From: an uncultured Actinomycetes bacterium
GTDB lineage: Bacteria > Actinomycetota > Actinomycetes > Nanopelagicales > Nanopelagicaceae
Assembly (NCBI GenBank): GCA_937876245.1
Contig: CALEGP010000016.1
Span: forward strand, 1 to 64,000
Length of the DNA: 64,000 nt
Direction of reading: 5' to 3'
The translations under genes were made by a program, and so were the position numbers. The notes below the pieces were generated by a model. That model was given only the letters and a program-made list of their open reading frames with translations. It did no database searches and was not told the origin of the DNA. Positions 31,219 through 40,144 of the stretch are shown piece by piece; position 1 is the stretch's first letter; every line of letters starts with the position of its first letter.

Positions 31219-31236
31219 TGTCATATCACCATGACG
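31219..31236. promoter_or_regulatory. Second inverted repeat TGTCAT-ATCACC-ATGACG in the same divergent promoter
   Basis: 5 of 6 complementary positions in arms; 5 bp downstream of the main operator. Confidence 0.3.
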
Positions 31237-31250
31237 GGTAACCGGAGAGT

Positions 31251-33659
31251 TTGGACTTAAGCATGAAGATTGTGTGTATTGGTGGCGGAGCCGCTGGACT
31301 CTATTTCTCGATTTTAATGAAGAAACAGGATCCATCACATGAGATCACGGTTATCGAACGGAATAAGCCATACGACACCTTTGGTTGGGGAGTTGTTTTT
31401 TCAGACGCAACCCTTTCAAACTTTGTGCGCGCTGATGAAGAAACAGCTAAGACGATTCTCCAATCCTTTAATCATTGGGATGACATAGATGTTCGCATAA
31501 AGGGTAAGAGTGTGCAGTCCGGTGGACATGGCTTCTGTGGAATTGGCCGCAAGAGACTTCTCAATATTTTACAAGAGCGCTGTGAAGAACTTGGCGTGAA
31601 CCTGGTCTTTGAAACTGAAGTTCAAGATGACCAAAAAATTGCCGCGCAATATGATGCTGATTTAGTAATCGCTTCCGACGGTTTGAATTCCGCAATACGA
31701 ACTCGATACGCCGACACCTACAAACCAGATATCGATACGCGTGTTTGCCGTTTTGTTTGGCTCGGTACAAAGAAAATTTTCAAAGATTTTACTTTTCTTT
31801 TTGAAGAGACTGAATTCGGATGGTTTCAAGCCCATATTTACCAATTTGACGGAGATACCTCTACTTTTATTGTTGAGACTCCAGAAGATGTTTGGCAACG
31901 TGCTGGTTTAGAAGATATGAGCCAAGAAGAGGCGATAGCATTTTGTGAAAAATTATTTGCTAAGGATTTGGCTGGTGCTCAATTAATGAGCAATGCCAAG
32001 CACCTTCGCGGTTCTACTAATTGGATAAAATTCCCACGCGTTATTTGTGAGAACTGGACCCAGTGGAACTCGGTTAATGGCAAGAAGGTCCCTGTAGTCC
32101 TTATGGGCGACTCGGCGCATACTGCGCACTTCTCAATTGGCTCTGGAACAAAACTTGCCATGGAGGATGCAATCGACCTGGCTGGCTTCATGAAAGACTC
32201 TAAAACAAGGTCAATGGAAGATATCTTGGCTGACTATCAAGCAATTCGCGGGGTTGAGGTAATTAAGATCCAGAGTGCAGCTAGAAATGCGATGGAATGG
32301 TTTGAAAATGCCGCTACGTATACCCACATGGAGCCTGAACAATTTAATTATTCTCTATTAACAAGAAGCCAAAGAATTTCGCATGAGAACTTGAGAATTC
32401 GCGATTCTAAATTCCTTGAGGATTATGAGAGGTGGTTCGCGACGAAAGCGTTCGCGGATGCCGGTCTTGCATTGCCGAAGTCAGGCGCTCAAGTTCCACC
32501 AATGTTTACTCCTTTCAAAGTCCGCGATCTTGTATTGAAAAATCGAATAGTTGTATCGCCAATGGCTCAATATTCATGTGTAGATGGCCTTGCTGACGAT
32601 TATCATTTGGTGCACCTAGGAGCCAGGGCAATGGGCGGTGCAGCTCTGGTCATGACTGAGATGACCTGTGTGAGCGCGGATGCTCGAATAACTCCAGGTT
32701 GTCCTGGAATGTATACGCCAGAGCATTTAGTTGGTTGGACCAGAATTGTTGATTTCGTTCATAAGAATTCCGAGGCAAAAATTGGCATGCAGGTCGGCCA
32801 TGCTGGCGCAAAATCTTCTACGAGACTGGCATGGGAAGGAATTGATCTACCGCTTCTCGAGGGCAACTGGCCAATTATTTCGGCCTCGCCTCAGCAGTAC
32901 ATCGAAGGTGTTTCTCAAACCGCTCGGGAGATGACACGCGAGGACATGGAGCGAGTAAAGGCAGATTTTATCCGCGCCGTAAAGGATGCTGATAAGGCAG
33001 GCTTTGACTGGCTGGAAATTCACGCTGCACATGGCTATTTACTATCTTCTTTTATTTCGCCAATTACTAATCAGCGTACCGATGAATATGGCGGCTCACT
33101 CGAAAATAGAATGCGCTATCCCTTGGAAATTTTTAACGCTGTTCGTGAAATCTGGCCACAAGGTAAGCCAATAAGTGTTCGTGTTTCAGCCCATGACTGG
33201 ACTCCTGGCGGAATTACGCCAGCTGATGCCGTAGACATTGCTCGGGCCTTTAAAGAAGCTGGTGCGGACATGATCGACTGCTCTTCTGGCCAGGTAACTA
33301 AAAAAGAGAAACCAATTTATGGTCGGATGTTTCAAACGCCCTTCGCAGATCGCATACGAAACCAGGCAGGAATTGCCACAATCGCAGTTGGTGCAATATT
33401 TGAAGCAGATAATGCAAACACCATTATTGCTGCTGGTCGTGCCGATCTCTGCGCCGTCGCTAGACCTCACCTGGCAAACCCGGCATGGATTCTTACTGAA
33501 GCCGCAAAGAGTGGTTACCCAGATATCTCTTGGCCGAAGCAATATGTAGCTGCCAAAATTCAATTAGAGCGGAATTTAGAACGCGAGAAGCAGCAAGCTC
33601 TCGCCGCAAAGAGCGCTATGAGTTTCGAGCAAATTACTCAGATATTTGGTGAAGTCTAA
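31251..33659 (+). CDS. Anthraniloyl-CoA (2-aminobenzoyl-CoA) monooxygenase/reductase: FAD monooxygenase fused to Old Yellow Enzyme domain
   Basis: N-term KIVCIGGGAAGLYFSILMK, GDSAHTAHFSIGSGTKLAMEDAI; C-term MFTPFKVRDLVLKNRIVVSPMAQYS, MQVGHAGAKSS, ITNQRTDEYGGSLENRMRYPLEI. Start at 31251 (TTG) or 31263 (ATG) ambiguous. Confidence 0.87.
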   Translation: MDLSMKIVCIGGGAAGLYFSILMKKQDPSHEITVIERNKPYDTFGWGVVFSDATLSNFVRADEETAKTILQSFNHWDDIDVRIKGKSVQSGGHGFCGIGRKRLLNILQERCEELGVNLVFETEVQDDQKIAAQYDADLVIASDGLNSAIRTRYADTYKPDIDTRVCRFVWLGTKKIFKDFTFLFEETEFGWFQAHIYQFDGDTSTFIVETPEDVWQRAGLEDMSQEEAIAFCEKLFAKDLAGAQLMSNAKHLRGSTNWIKFPRVICENWTQWNSVNGKKVPVVLMGDSAHTAHFSIGSGTKLAMEDAIDLAGFMKDSKTRSMEDILADYQAIRGVEVIKIQSAARNAMEWFENAATYTHMEPEQFNYSLLTRSQRISHENLRIRDSKFLEDYERWFATKAFADAGLALPKSGAQVPPMFTPFKVRDLVLKNRIVVSPMAQYSCVDGLADDYHLVHLGARAMGGAALVMTEMTCVSADARITPGCPGMYTPEHLVGWTRIVDFVHKNSEAKIGMQVGHAGAKSSTRLAWEGIDLPLLEGNWPIISASPQQYIEGVSQTAREMTREDMERVKADFIRAVKDADKAGFDWLEIHAAHGYLLSSFISPITNQRTDEYGGSLENRMRYPLEIFNAVREIWPQGKPISVRVSAHDWTPGGITPADAVDIARAFKEAGADMIDCSSGQVTKKEKPIYGRMFQTPFADRIRNQAGIATIAVGAIFEADNANTIIAAGRADLCAVARPHLANPAWILTEAAKSGYPDISWPKQYVAAKIQLERNLEREKQQALAAKSAMSFEQITQIFGEV

Positions 33660-35248
33660 GCGTTAAGATAATTCCTAAGTTTCGTTCCATCTTCATCCGC
33701 TAGAGCTGCAAGGCGGAGTTCTTTAATTCGAGCTGCTGCATCTGAATTATCTGAAACTTTATCCACCTCGGACATAATTGACGTGAAATTTCGCCACCCA
33801 TTCTTATGGGTATCGCCATAACCTTTGATTACATTTGCACATTCTGCAACTTCGCAAGCCAGATCATAATTTTTGCTTGCCAAATTCTCGATTTTGAGAA
33901 GCCAAGTTTCAATTCGTTCTTGTTCAAGATTGAAGCGAAGTGAGCGTGGTCGAATCGGCTTTAGTCGCGACACAAAATAGAGAAGGAAATAGCCACGAAT
34001 CGAGGCGGTGTTTAAAATTATGCCATCCGCACTTATCTTCTCAATCGTTCTTGTGACCAACTTCGTGCGCATAATCCACTTGCCAATTGGGGTCGGCAAT
34101 GTATCTGCAACTTCTTCGGACATTGGATGCAAGTATTCTCGAACTTCCATTATTTGTTCTTCGCCAATTTTTGCTTCATCACTGACTCGCTGAAAACGTG
34201 AACGTCGAGTTTTTAAATCGGCGACCCTGATCGTGTCTTCATATGTCATCCAAAGCGCTGTGTATCTCGTAGTCTCATTAAGAAGTCGCGCAGTGCCGTC
34301 GCCATACTTGGTTTCAACGGCGCGTATTGGAGACAATCTTGATAAATATCGGTTCGCGTAATTAATATCCTGATAATCTGCGGTTCGCTTCACACCATTG
34401 ATAGCCATAACTCTAACTGACTCTGGGAAATCAGATTTAACTTGGGCGCCTTGGGTCTTTAATTTGGCGCCGACTACTGAACTTGGATCATCAATTATCT
34501 TAAGTTCTTGCTCAGTTGTTATCTCCCCTGGCTCGAGAGGGCGCTTGCCTATTTGAATTGAAACGGCCGCGCTCTTAGGTTTTTCAAGTTCCGCAACCGC
34601 TTCTTTAGCTATTTCGTAACTCTTATCAAATGCTGCTACTGATGTCTTAACGCCGACACCGCCGCGTTCGATGGCTGCAACAAATTGGTCTCTTGGAAAT
34701 GGAAGTGCCCCGCTGCCAGCAATTGCCCCAAAAAGCGCAGCAGAAATTACACTGCCCGATTCTTCGGCAACTTTGGCGAAATCCGCGGCGATAAATTTCT
34801 TTGCTGCTGCTTTTGCCGATTCGATGATTGCTTCAGAATCGACTCGACCATCTCCCATTGAGGTTCGCTCTGTCATTGAATAGACCCGGTGTGTAGAAGT
34901 AATGAAAGTTGTGATATCTGAAGTTACAAATCCGCGAAATATGGCCCGTCCTGCCTCCATTAGTTCAGAGGCAACCACGATATCCACTTCACCTGGTGTC
35001 GCCATTGTGCTTAAAATAGGTTCGTGCACTCCCGGTTTTCCGGCGCCATCATCAGGAAAAAATTCTAAGTAGTAGACCGTAGTTCCGGTCCTTTGTGCCA
35101 CACCTGGTACTGAAGTAGTTTGCGCGAAAAAACCATTGTGTTCTGCCATGTCGATTGCCCAGTCAGCGAGAACTCCACCACCCTCTCCGCCCATTGCGAG
35201 AAGAGCAAGAGTTATTGGTCGATTATGTGGTGTAGTTAGTTCAGACAT
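33656..35248 (-). CDS. Indolepyruvate ferredoxin oxidoreductase beta-type subunit with long C-terminal extension
   Basis: LALLAMGGEGGGVLADWAIDMAEHNGFFAQTTSVPGVAQRTGTTVYYLEF; DUF6537-like C-terminal half (from memory). Confidence 0.82.
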   Translation of the reverse strand: MSELTTPHNRPITLALLAMGGEGGGVLADWAIDMAEHNGFFAQTTSVPGVAQRTGTTVYYLEFFPDDGAGKPGVHEPILSTMATPGEVDIVVASELMEAGRAIFRGFVTSDITTFITSTHRVYSMTERTSMGDGRVDSEAIIESAKAAAKKFIAADFAKVAEESGSVISAALFGAIAGSGALPFPRDQFVAAIERGGVGVKTSVAAFDKSYEIAKEAVAELEKPKSAAVSIQIGKRPLEPGEITTEQELKIIDDPSSVVGAKLKTQGAQVKSDFPESVRVMAINGVKRTADYQDINYANRYLSRLSPIRAVETKYGDGTARLLNETTRYTALWMTYEDTIRVADLKTRRSRFQRVSDEAKIGEEQIMEVREYLHPMSEEVADTLPTPIGKWIMRTKLVTRTIEKISADGIILNTASIRGYFLLYFVSRLKPIRPRSLRFNLEQERIETWLLKIENLASKNYDLACEVAECANVIKGYGDTHKNGWRNFTSIMSEVDKVSDNSDAAARIKELRLAALADEDGTKLRNYLNA

Positions 35249-37406
35249 CTATCCCTATTAAGCGTTTTTCAATTCCGTTTTGCAAAAAGCCAATGATTGC
35301 TGATCGCATCGATAATTTAGTTTTATCCCGGAAGGATGGGTTAGTAATAATTGACGTTTTATAAAATGATGGGCAGAGGACCGCAGCATGTGCGGCTTCA
35401 CCACAAAGTCCACAGCCGACACAAGTGTTTAATATGGTAGCTACAGGATCTTTGCGCATTGGGTCAGGATTGGATTTTATTGTCAGTGATGGACAACCAT
35501 TTAACCGGATACATGAATGATCTCCAGTACAAGTATCTGGGTCAATCCCGAAGCGTTCGCGAACGACTCGCTTTCCTTCTTTGATTCGCTTAGCTGTTTC
35601 TGGACGTTCACGTCTAGTCCGGTTAAGAGTGCACTCGCTCTGCGCCACAATAACTTTTGGCCCTGCCTCTTTTGTCGTTAGTGCATCTTTGAATACTTTC
35701 TTCATATCGCTAACTTTGAAAGTATTTGAGACTGTTTTTGCCCACTCGACGCCAATTCCTCGCACTGCTCGCTCGATTGGGTGCTTAGTTGATCTAATTT
35801 CATTTGATGCCATTGAAGACAGGACATCCTGGCCACCTGTGGCAGCGCTGTAGGCATTATCGACGACTACGATGACACCGTCACTCTTATTAAAGACGGC
35901 ATTTCCAATTCCGCTTGTTAAGCCATTGTGCCAAAATCCACCGTCACCCATGAAACTTATTGTGCGCTTATCACTTTCTGGATCGTGAAGTGCTGAGGCT
36001 CCAGCAACACCTAGCCCGTAACCCATAGTTGTCGCACCGATATTAAATGGTGGCAAAATAGAAAATAAATGACACCCGATGTCAGCAGAAATATGGTGAT
36101 TTCCAGTTTCTTTTTCCGCTAATTTCAAGGCGGTAAAAATTGGTCGTTCTGGGCAGCCAGTACAAAATGAGGGTGGCCGACCATGAATTTGCTCAGTTGG
36201 AGCAATGGATTTAATCGAAGTTGGGCTATCCCCATGAGGCCGCACTATTGCAGGGAGATTGTTCTCATCAAGAAGTTGTGGTCCAAATTTCTTAACAAAA
36301 TCAAGTATCCCTTTAGTCACAGCAGCTGGTGTGTACTCGCCCGCGACTGGCAACAAATCTTTGCCGTGAAGCGCAGTATGAACCCCTGCCCTACGCAAGA
36401 CAGCATTAATATTTTGTTCTATGTAATCTGGCTGACCCTCTTCAACAAGTAAAATTCCTTTTTTACTTTTGGCAAATTCGACGACTTCATCATCAATAAT
36501 TGGGTAAGTAACATTCAATATATAAAGTGGAATCTTGCTATTTCCGTAGACATCAGAGAGCCCTAGTAACTGCAATGAACGTATAACGGTGTTGTAAAGA
36601 CCGCCCTGCATGACAATTCCAAAATCTTGACTGCCATCGGCAAAGAATTCATTGATCTTGTTATCTTTTATAAATTTCACTGCAGCTGGCCATCTCTTGG
36701 TGACTTTTTCTTGTTCGTGCATAAAGCTGGCTGGTGGAAGAACAATCCTGTTGGTATCGCGTAATGGATTCTCCATGGCGTCACGCAGGGTAAATTCGGG
36801 TTTTACATTATCTTTTGCAATAAAGCGTCCATGTAGGTGGCAAGAGCGCAGTCGTAGTTGCAGCATTACGGGCGAATTGCTTGCTTCTGATAGACGGAAA
36901 CCAACATCTACCGAGTCCACGATTGCAGTTAGATTGGGCCTTGGATCCAATAGCCAAATTTGTGATTTCATTGCAAAGGCATGAGAGCGCTCTTGCATAA
37001 TCGAAGAACCTTCGCCATAATCTTCACCAACAATAATAAGTGCACCACCAGTAACACCGCCGGAAGCAAGGTTTGCTAATGCGTCGGAAGCGACGTTTGT
37101 TCCAACAGTTGACTTAAAAGTGACCGCGCCTCGAAGTGGATAATGAACCGATGCTGCTAAGGATGCAGCAGCTGTGGCCTCAGATGCGCTGTTTTCAAAA
37201 TGAATACCTAGCTCATCTAAAATCTCTTTAGCGTCACCCAAAACATCCATAAGATGGGATATTGGTGCGCCTTGGTATCCACCAACATAGGAAACACCAG
37301 ATTGTAGAAGTGCTTTTGTAACAGCAAGAATTCCTTCACCAAAAAATTCCTCGCCAGCTCCAGCGCGAAGTTTTCCAACCTCCGTAGCAAACGAACGCTC
37401 TGCCAT
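35241..37406 (-). CDS. Indolepyruvate ferredoxin oxidoreductase alpha-type subunit (TPP + ferredoxin domains)
   Basis: FCTGCPERPIFTAL, SADIGCHLFSILPPF, MGDGGFWHNGLTSGIGNAV, CVGCGLCGEAAHAAVLCPSF; start moved to MAERSF with good RBS AAAGGAGAG. Confidence 0.85.
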   Translation of the reverse strand: MAERSFATEVGKLRAGAGEEFFGEGILAVTKALLQSGVSYVGGYQGAPISHLMDVLGDAKEILDELGIHFENSASEATAAASLAASVHYPLRGAVTFKSTVGTNVASDALANLASGGVTGGALIIVGEDYGEGSSIMQERSHAFAMKSQIWLLDPRPNLTAIVDSVDVGFRLSEASNSPVMLQLRLRSCHLHGRFIAKDNVKPEFTLRDAMENPLRDTNRIVLPPASFMHEQEKVTKRWPAAVKFIKDNKINEFFADGSQDFGIVMQGGLYNTVIRSLQLLGLSDVYGNSKIPLYILNVTYPIIDDEVVEFAKSKKGILLVEEGQPDYIEQNINAVLRRAGVHTALHGKDLLPVAGEYTPAAVTKGILDFVKKFGPQLLDENNLPAIVRPHGDSPTSIKSIAPTEQIHGRPPSFCTGCPERPIFTALKLAEKETGNHHISADIGCHLFSILPPFNIGATTMGYGLGVAGASALHDPESDKRTISFMGDGGFWHNGLTSGIGNAVFNKSDGVIVVVDNAYSAATGGQDVLSSMASNEIRSTKHPIERAVRGIGVEWAKTVSNTFKVSDMKKVFKDALTTKEAGPKVIVAQSECTLNRTRRERPETAKRIKEGKRVVRERFGIDPDTCTGDHSCIRLNGCPSLTIKSNPDPMRKDPVATILNTCVGCGLCGEAAHAAVLCPSFYKTSIITNPSFRDKTKLSMRSAIIGFLQNGIEKRLIGIDV

Positions 37407-37550
37407 AGCTCTCCTTTTAAATTCCTTCCGAACCCTTGAACTCACGCTTAGGGAGAAAAATACTCCGTAATCGTCGCATGTGTGCCCCCCCCTGTCTAGG
37501 CAGAACCGCAGAAAAGTGTGTGGTGTAAACAACAAGACGGTGAGGTGAAA

Positions 37551-37564
37551 TTGACGGTCGTCAA
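37551..37564. promoter_or_regulatory. Candidate operator TTGACGGTCGTCAA between iorA-like and kynB-like genes
   Basis: Near-perfect 14-bp palindrome; 265-bp divergent intergenic region. Confidence 0.68.
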
Positions 37565-37671
37565 ACCTAGAAATTGCGGCCTCGCAAGGCTAATCTCAAC
37601 CCCTGCGAAGTAATGCGCGGAAAGCTTTAAATCCGAAGACGACCCCACCCACAGATATAAGGAGCAAATGA

Positions 37672-38445
37672 ATGGCAAATCTAAATGCCTTAGCAAATGA
37701 TCTTGCATCTGGAGCAGTTCAGGTTCTTGACCTAACAGCACCATTGCACTCAGAGACCCCGATACTCGTTCTACCAGAACCATTTGGCCAGACAGCGTCA
37801 TTCAAGTTGGAGGAGATCTCAAAATATGATGACCGTGGTCCAGCTTGGTATTGGAATAACTTTCATACCGGTGAACACACTGGCACACACATTGACGCTC
37901 CTAATCACTGGGTCACTGGAAAAGATGGCGACGACGTTGCCTCTATTCCGCCCCAGCGCTTAATTGGCCCAGCGGTTGTCTTGGATTTTGTAAAAGAAGC
38001 AGAAGCGAATCCAGATTTTTTACTTGAAGTTTCACACATTGAAGCTTGGGAAGCGGTTAATGGCCCAATCCCAAAAGGTGCTTGGGTTCTCTTCCGTACA
38101 GGTTGGTCTAAGTTTGGCGATGACCCAAAAGCATTTGCTAATGCAGATGAAAATGGACCACATACCCCTGGCCTGCCACCTGCCTGCGCAGAATTTCTCG
38201 CGACAAAGCGTGACATCCTTGGCTTGGGAGTTGAAACAGTAGGAATCGATGCTGGCGGCGCTTTTGGAATGGAAGTTCCTTTTCCTTGTCACAATTACCT
38301 ACTTGGAAATAACAAGTATGGCCTTACCCAACTTCGCAACCTAGATAAGTTGCCAACAACTGGTGCAATAGTTATTGCAGCACCACTAAAGATTGTTGGA
38401 GGATCTGGTTCACCAACTAGAGTATTTGCCCTAGTTTCAAAATAA
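37672..38445 (+). CDS. kynB: Cyclase family protein, probable arylformamidase (kynurenine formamidase)
   Basis: HTGEHTGTHIDAPNHWV metal motif, DLTAPLHSETP; RBS AAGGAG at 37659-37664. Confidence 0.75.
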   Translation: MANLNALANDLASGAVQVLDLTAPLHSETPILVLPEPFGQTASFKLEEISKYDDRGPAWYWNNFHTGEHTGTHIDAPNHWVTGKDGDDVASIPPQRLIGPAVVLDFVKEAEANPDFLLEVSHIEAWEAVNGPIPKGAWVLFRTGWSKFGDDPKAFANADENGPHTPGLPPACAEFLATKRDILGLGVETVGIDAGGAFGMEVPFPCHNYLLGNNKYGLTQLRNLDKLPTTGAIVIAAPLKIVGGSGSPTRVFALVSK

Positions 38446-38457
38446 AATATAACGATT

Positions 38458-38490
38458 AAAAAGCCCGCCATATTTTTGGCGGGCTTTTTT
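38458..38490. terminator. Bidirectional intrinsic terminator between convergent genes
   Basis: AAAAAGCCCGCCA-TATTTT-TGGCGGGCTTTTTT. Confidence 0.92.
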
Positions 38491-38492
38491 AA

Positions 38493-40088
38493 TTATTTTC
38501 TAAATCTTTTCTTAATTAATCTCTTTGCAACTAACAGTCCAGAGCCGCCACCTAGGCCAGGGCCTGGATGGGTCGAAGCTCCAATGTGCCACAATTTTTT
38601 TACCGGGGTGCGATGCCCAGTCGCCGCTGAAAGTGGACGCCAAGGAGCATATTGATCGATTCGACAGTCACCTGCATATGGGTCACCGCCAACTAAATTC
38701 AAATTCATGGCTTCAATCTCACGCGGGCCAAGGACAATTTTTGCGATTGTTGCGGATTTCAAGTTAACTATTTCCTCACTAAGTTGAGCAAGAACTCGAT
38801 CAGCATAAGCGCCCAATCTCTCTTCATTCCAACTGCCATCGCCAGGAGCTATTTCGTTGGCTAAATCGCCCTTTATTTCACGGGGATTTTCCTGAAGTTG
38901 AATCCAGATTATCGAAGCTCCTGCAGGGGCGCGCGATGGGTCGAGAACACACGGTTGCCCGACAACGATAGTTGGGCGTGATGGCAAGAATCCACGATTG
39001 GCTGCGTTAACTGATTCTGAGAGTGAATTGAGTCCATCCAAAACATGAACAATTGCAACATCCTTCATTCTAGAGTCGGTCTTCCAGACCGGTGGTTCGG
39101 AAAGTGCAAGGTGAATTTGAATTGCGGCTCGACCATAACGGAAGTTATCGGAAGATGTTTTGATATTAGTTGGAATCACTTCGTCGCTTAATAAGTCGTT
39201 GTACAGAGCTTGGGGTGTAGTCGAAGCTAGTACGGCTTTTTTTGCTGAAAAAGTTCTTCCGTCGGCAAGTTTGATTCCAGTGGCCACTTTGTTTTTAACA
39301 ATTATTTTTACGACGTCGGCCTGCGTTAGAAGTTGTCCCCCACCATCAGTAATAATTGCAGTTAAGGCTTCAACCAATTTAATTCCGCCGCCAACAGGAA
39401 CCGGCATCCCACCGAATGCTACGGCTGCAGAAATAACTTTGGTTATAAATGCACTGCTTGCATCATCTGGACCAAGCCCATTGTGAAGCGCCCAGGGCGC
39501 AAGCAAAGCTTTACTAACTGGAGATTTAAATTGTCGATCCAGCCAGGGTGAGGCCGGTTCTAATAACTCTGCGCCTACTGCTACTAATCCGCGATTACCA
39601 AAACGTTTGCGTGCGGTTCTAGCGAGTCCTAGTGAACTCTTGCGCCAAAGATCTGCGCCCAATAATCCAAAAGCCAAATCCAGTTTAGGTGTGAATTCAC
39701 CCATCATTTGTGCCCACGAATCGCCATCGCCATGTCTAGAAAATTCGGCGTGAGTTATGTCGGGGTTAGTTGAAAGAATTGCTGTTCCATCACTGCAGAC
39801 CACACCAGTGGGTAGCTCAGTATTGTTATAGACCAAACCGCGTTTATCTAATTCCTCTTTTAATTCGGCATAGGCCGGACCGCCAACAAAAAGCGGATGC
39901 CAACTCGAGAGCAACTCGTGTGTATATCCGGGCAGCGTTGCTTGGGATGTCTTAATTGCACCCCCAGCGCTTTCGTTGCGCTCACATACTAAAACCCGCC
40001 AGCCTGATTTACTTAAAACTGATCCGGCAACAAGTGAGTTGATTCCGCTACCGATGATGATTGCGTCAAAGTTTTGATGGGTTGTCAT
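38493..40088 (-). CDS. Phytoene desaturase-like / PYROXD2-like FAD oxidoreductase
   Basis: DAIIIGSGINSLVAGSVLSKSGWRVLVCERNESAGGAIKTSQATLPGYTHELLS. Confidence 0.85.
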   Translation of the reverse strand: MTTHQNFDAIIIGSGINSLVAGSVLSKSGWRVLVCERNESAGGAIKTSQATLPGYTHELLSSWHPLFVGGPAYAELKEELDKRGLVYNNTELPTGVVCSDGTAILSTNPDITHAEFSRHGDGDSWAQMMGEFTPKLDLAFGLLGADLWRKSSLGLARTARKRFGNRGLVAVGAELLEPASPWLDRQFKSPVSKALLAPWALHNGLGPDDASSAFITKVISAAVAFGGMPVPVGGGIKLVEALTAIITDGGGQLLTQADVVKIIVKNKVATGIKLADGRTFSAKKAVLASTTPQALYNDLLSDEVIPTNIKTSSDNFRYGRAAIQIHLALSEPPVWKTDSRMKDVAIVHVLDGLNSLSESVNAANRGFLPSRPTIVVGQPCVLDPSRAPAGASIIWIQLQENPREIKGDLANEIAPGDGSWNEERLGAYADRVLAQLSEEIVNLKSATIAKIVLGPREIEAMNLNLVGGDPYAGDCRIDQYAPWRPLSAATGHRTPVKKLWHIGASTHPGPGLGGGSGLLVAKRLIKKRFRK

Positions 40089-40110
40089 GTGCGAAATCTA
40101 TTGCGCGTAT

Positions 40111-40124
40111 TGTCCGACCGTCAA
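40111..40124. promoter_or_regulatory. Candidate operator TGTCCGACCGTCAA (reverse TTGACGGTCGGACA) between divergent FAD oxidoreductases
   Basis: 11/14 match to the 37551 site; a 15-bp version (TTGTCCGACCGTCAA) is also palindromic. Confidence 0.5.
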
Positions 40125-40144
40125 TAATTATGAGAAGATCGCTT

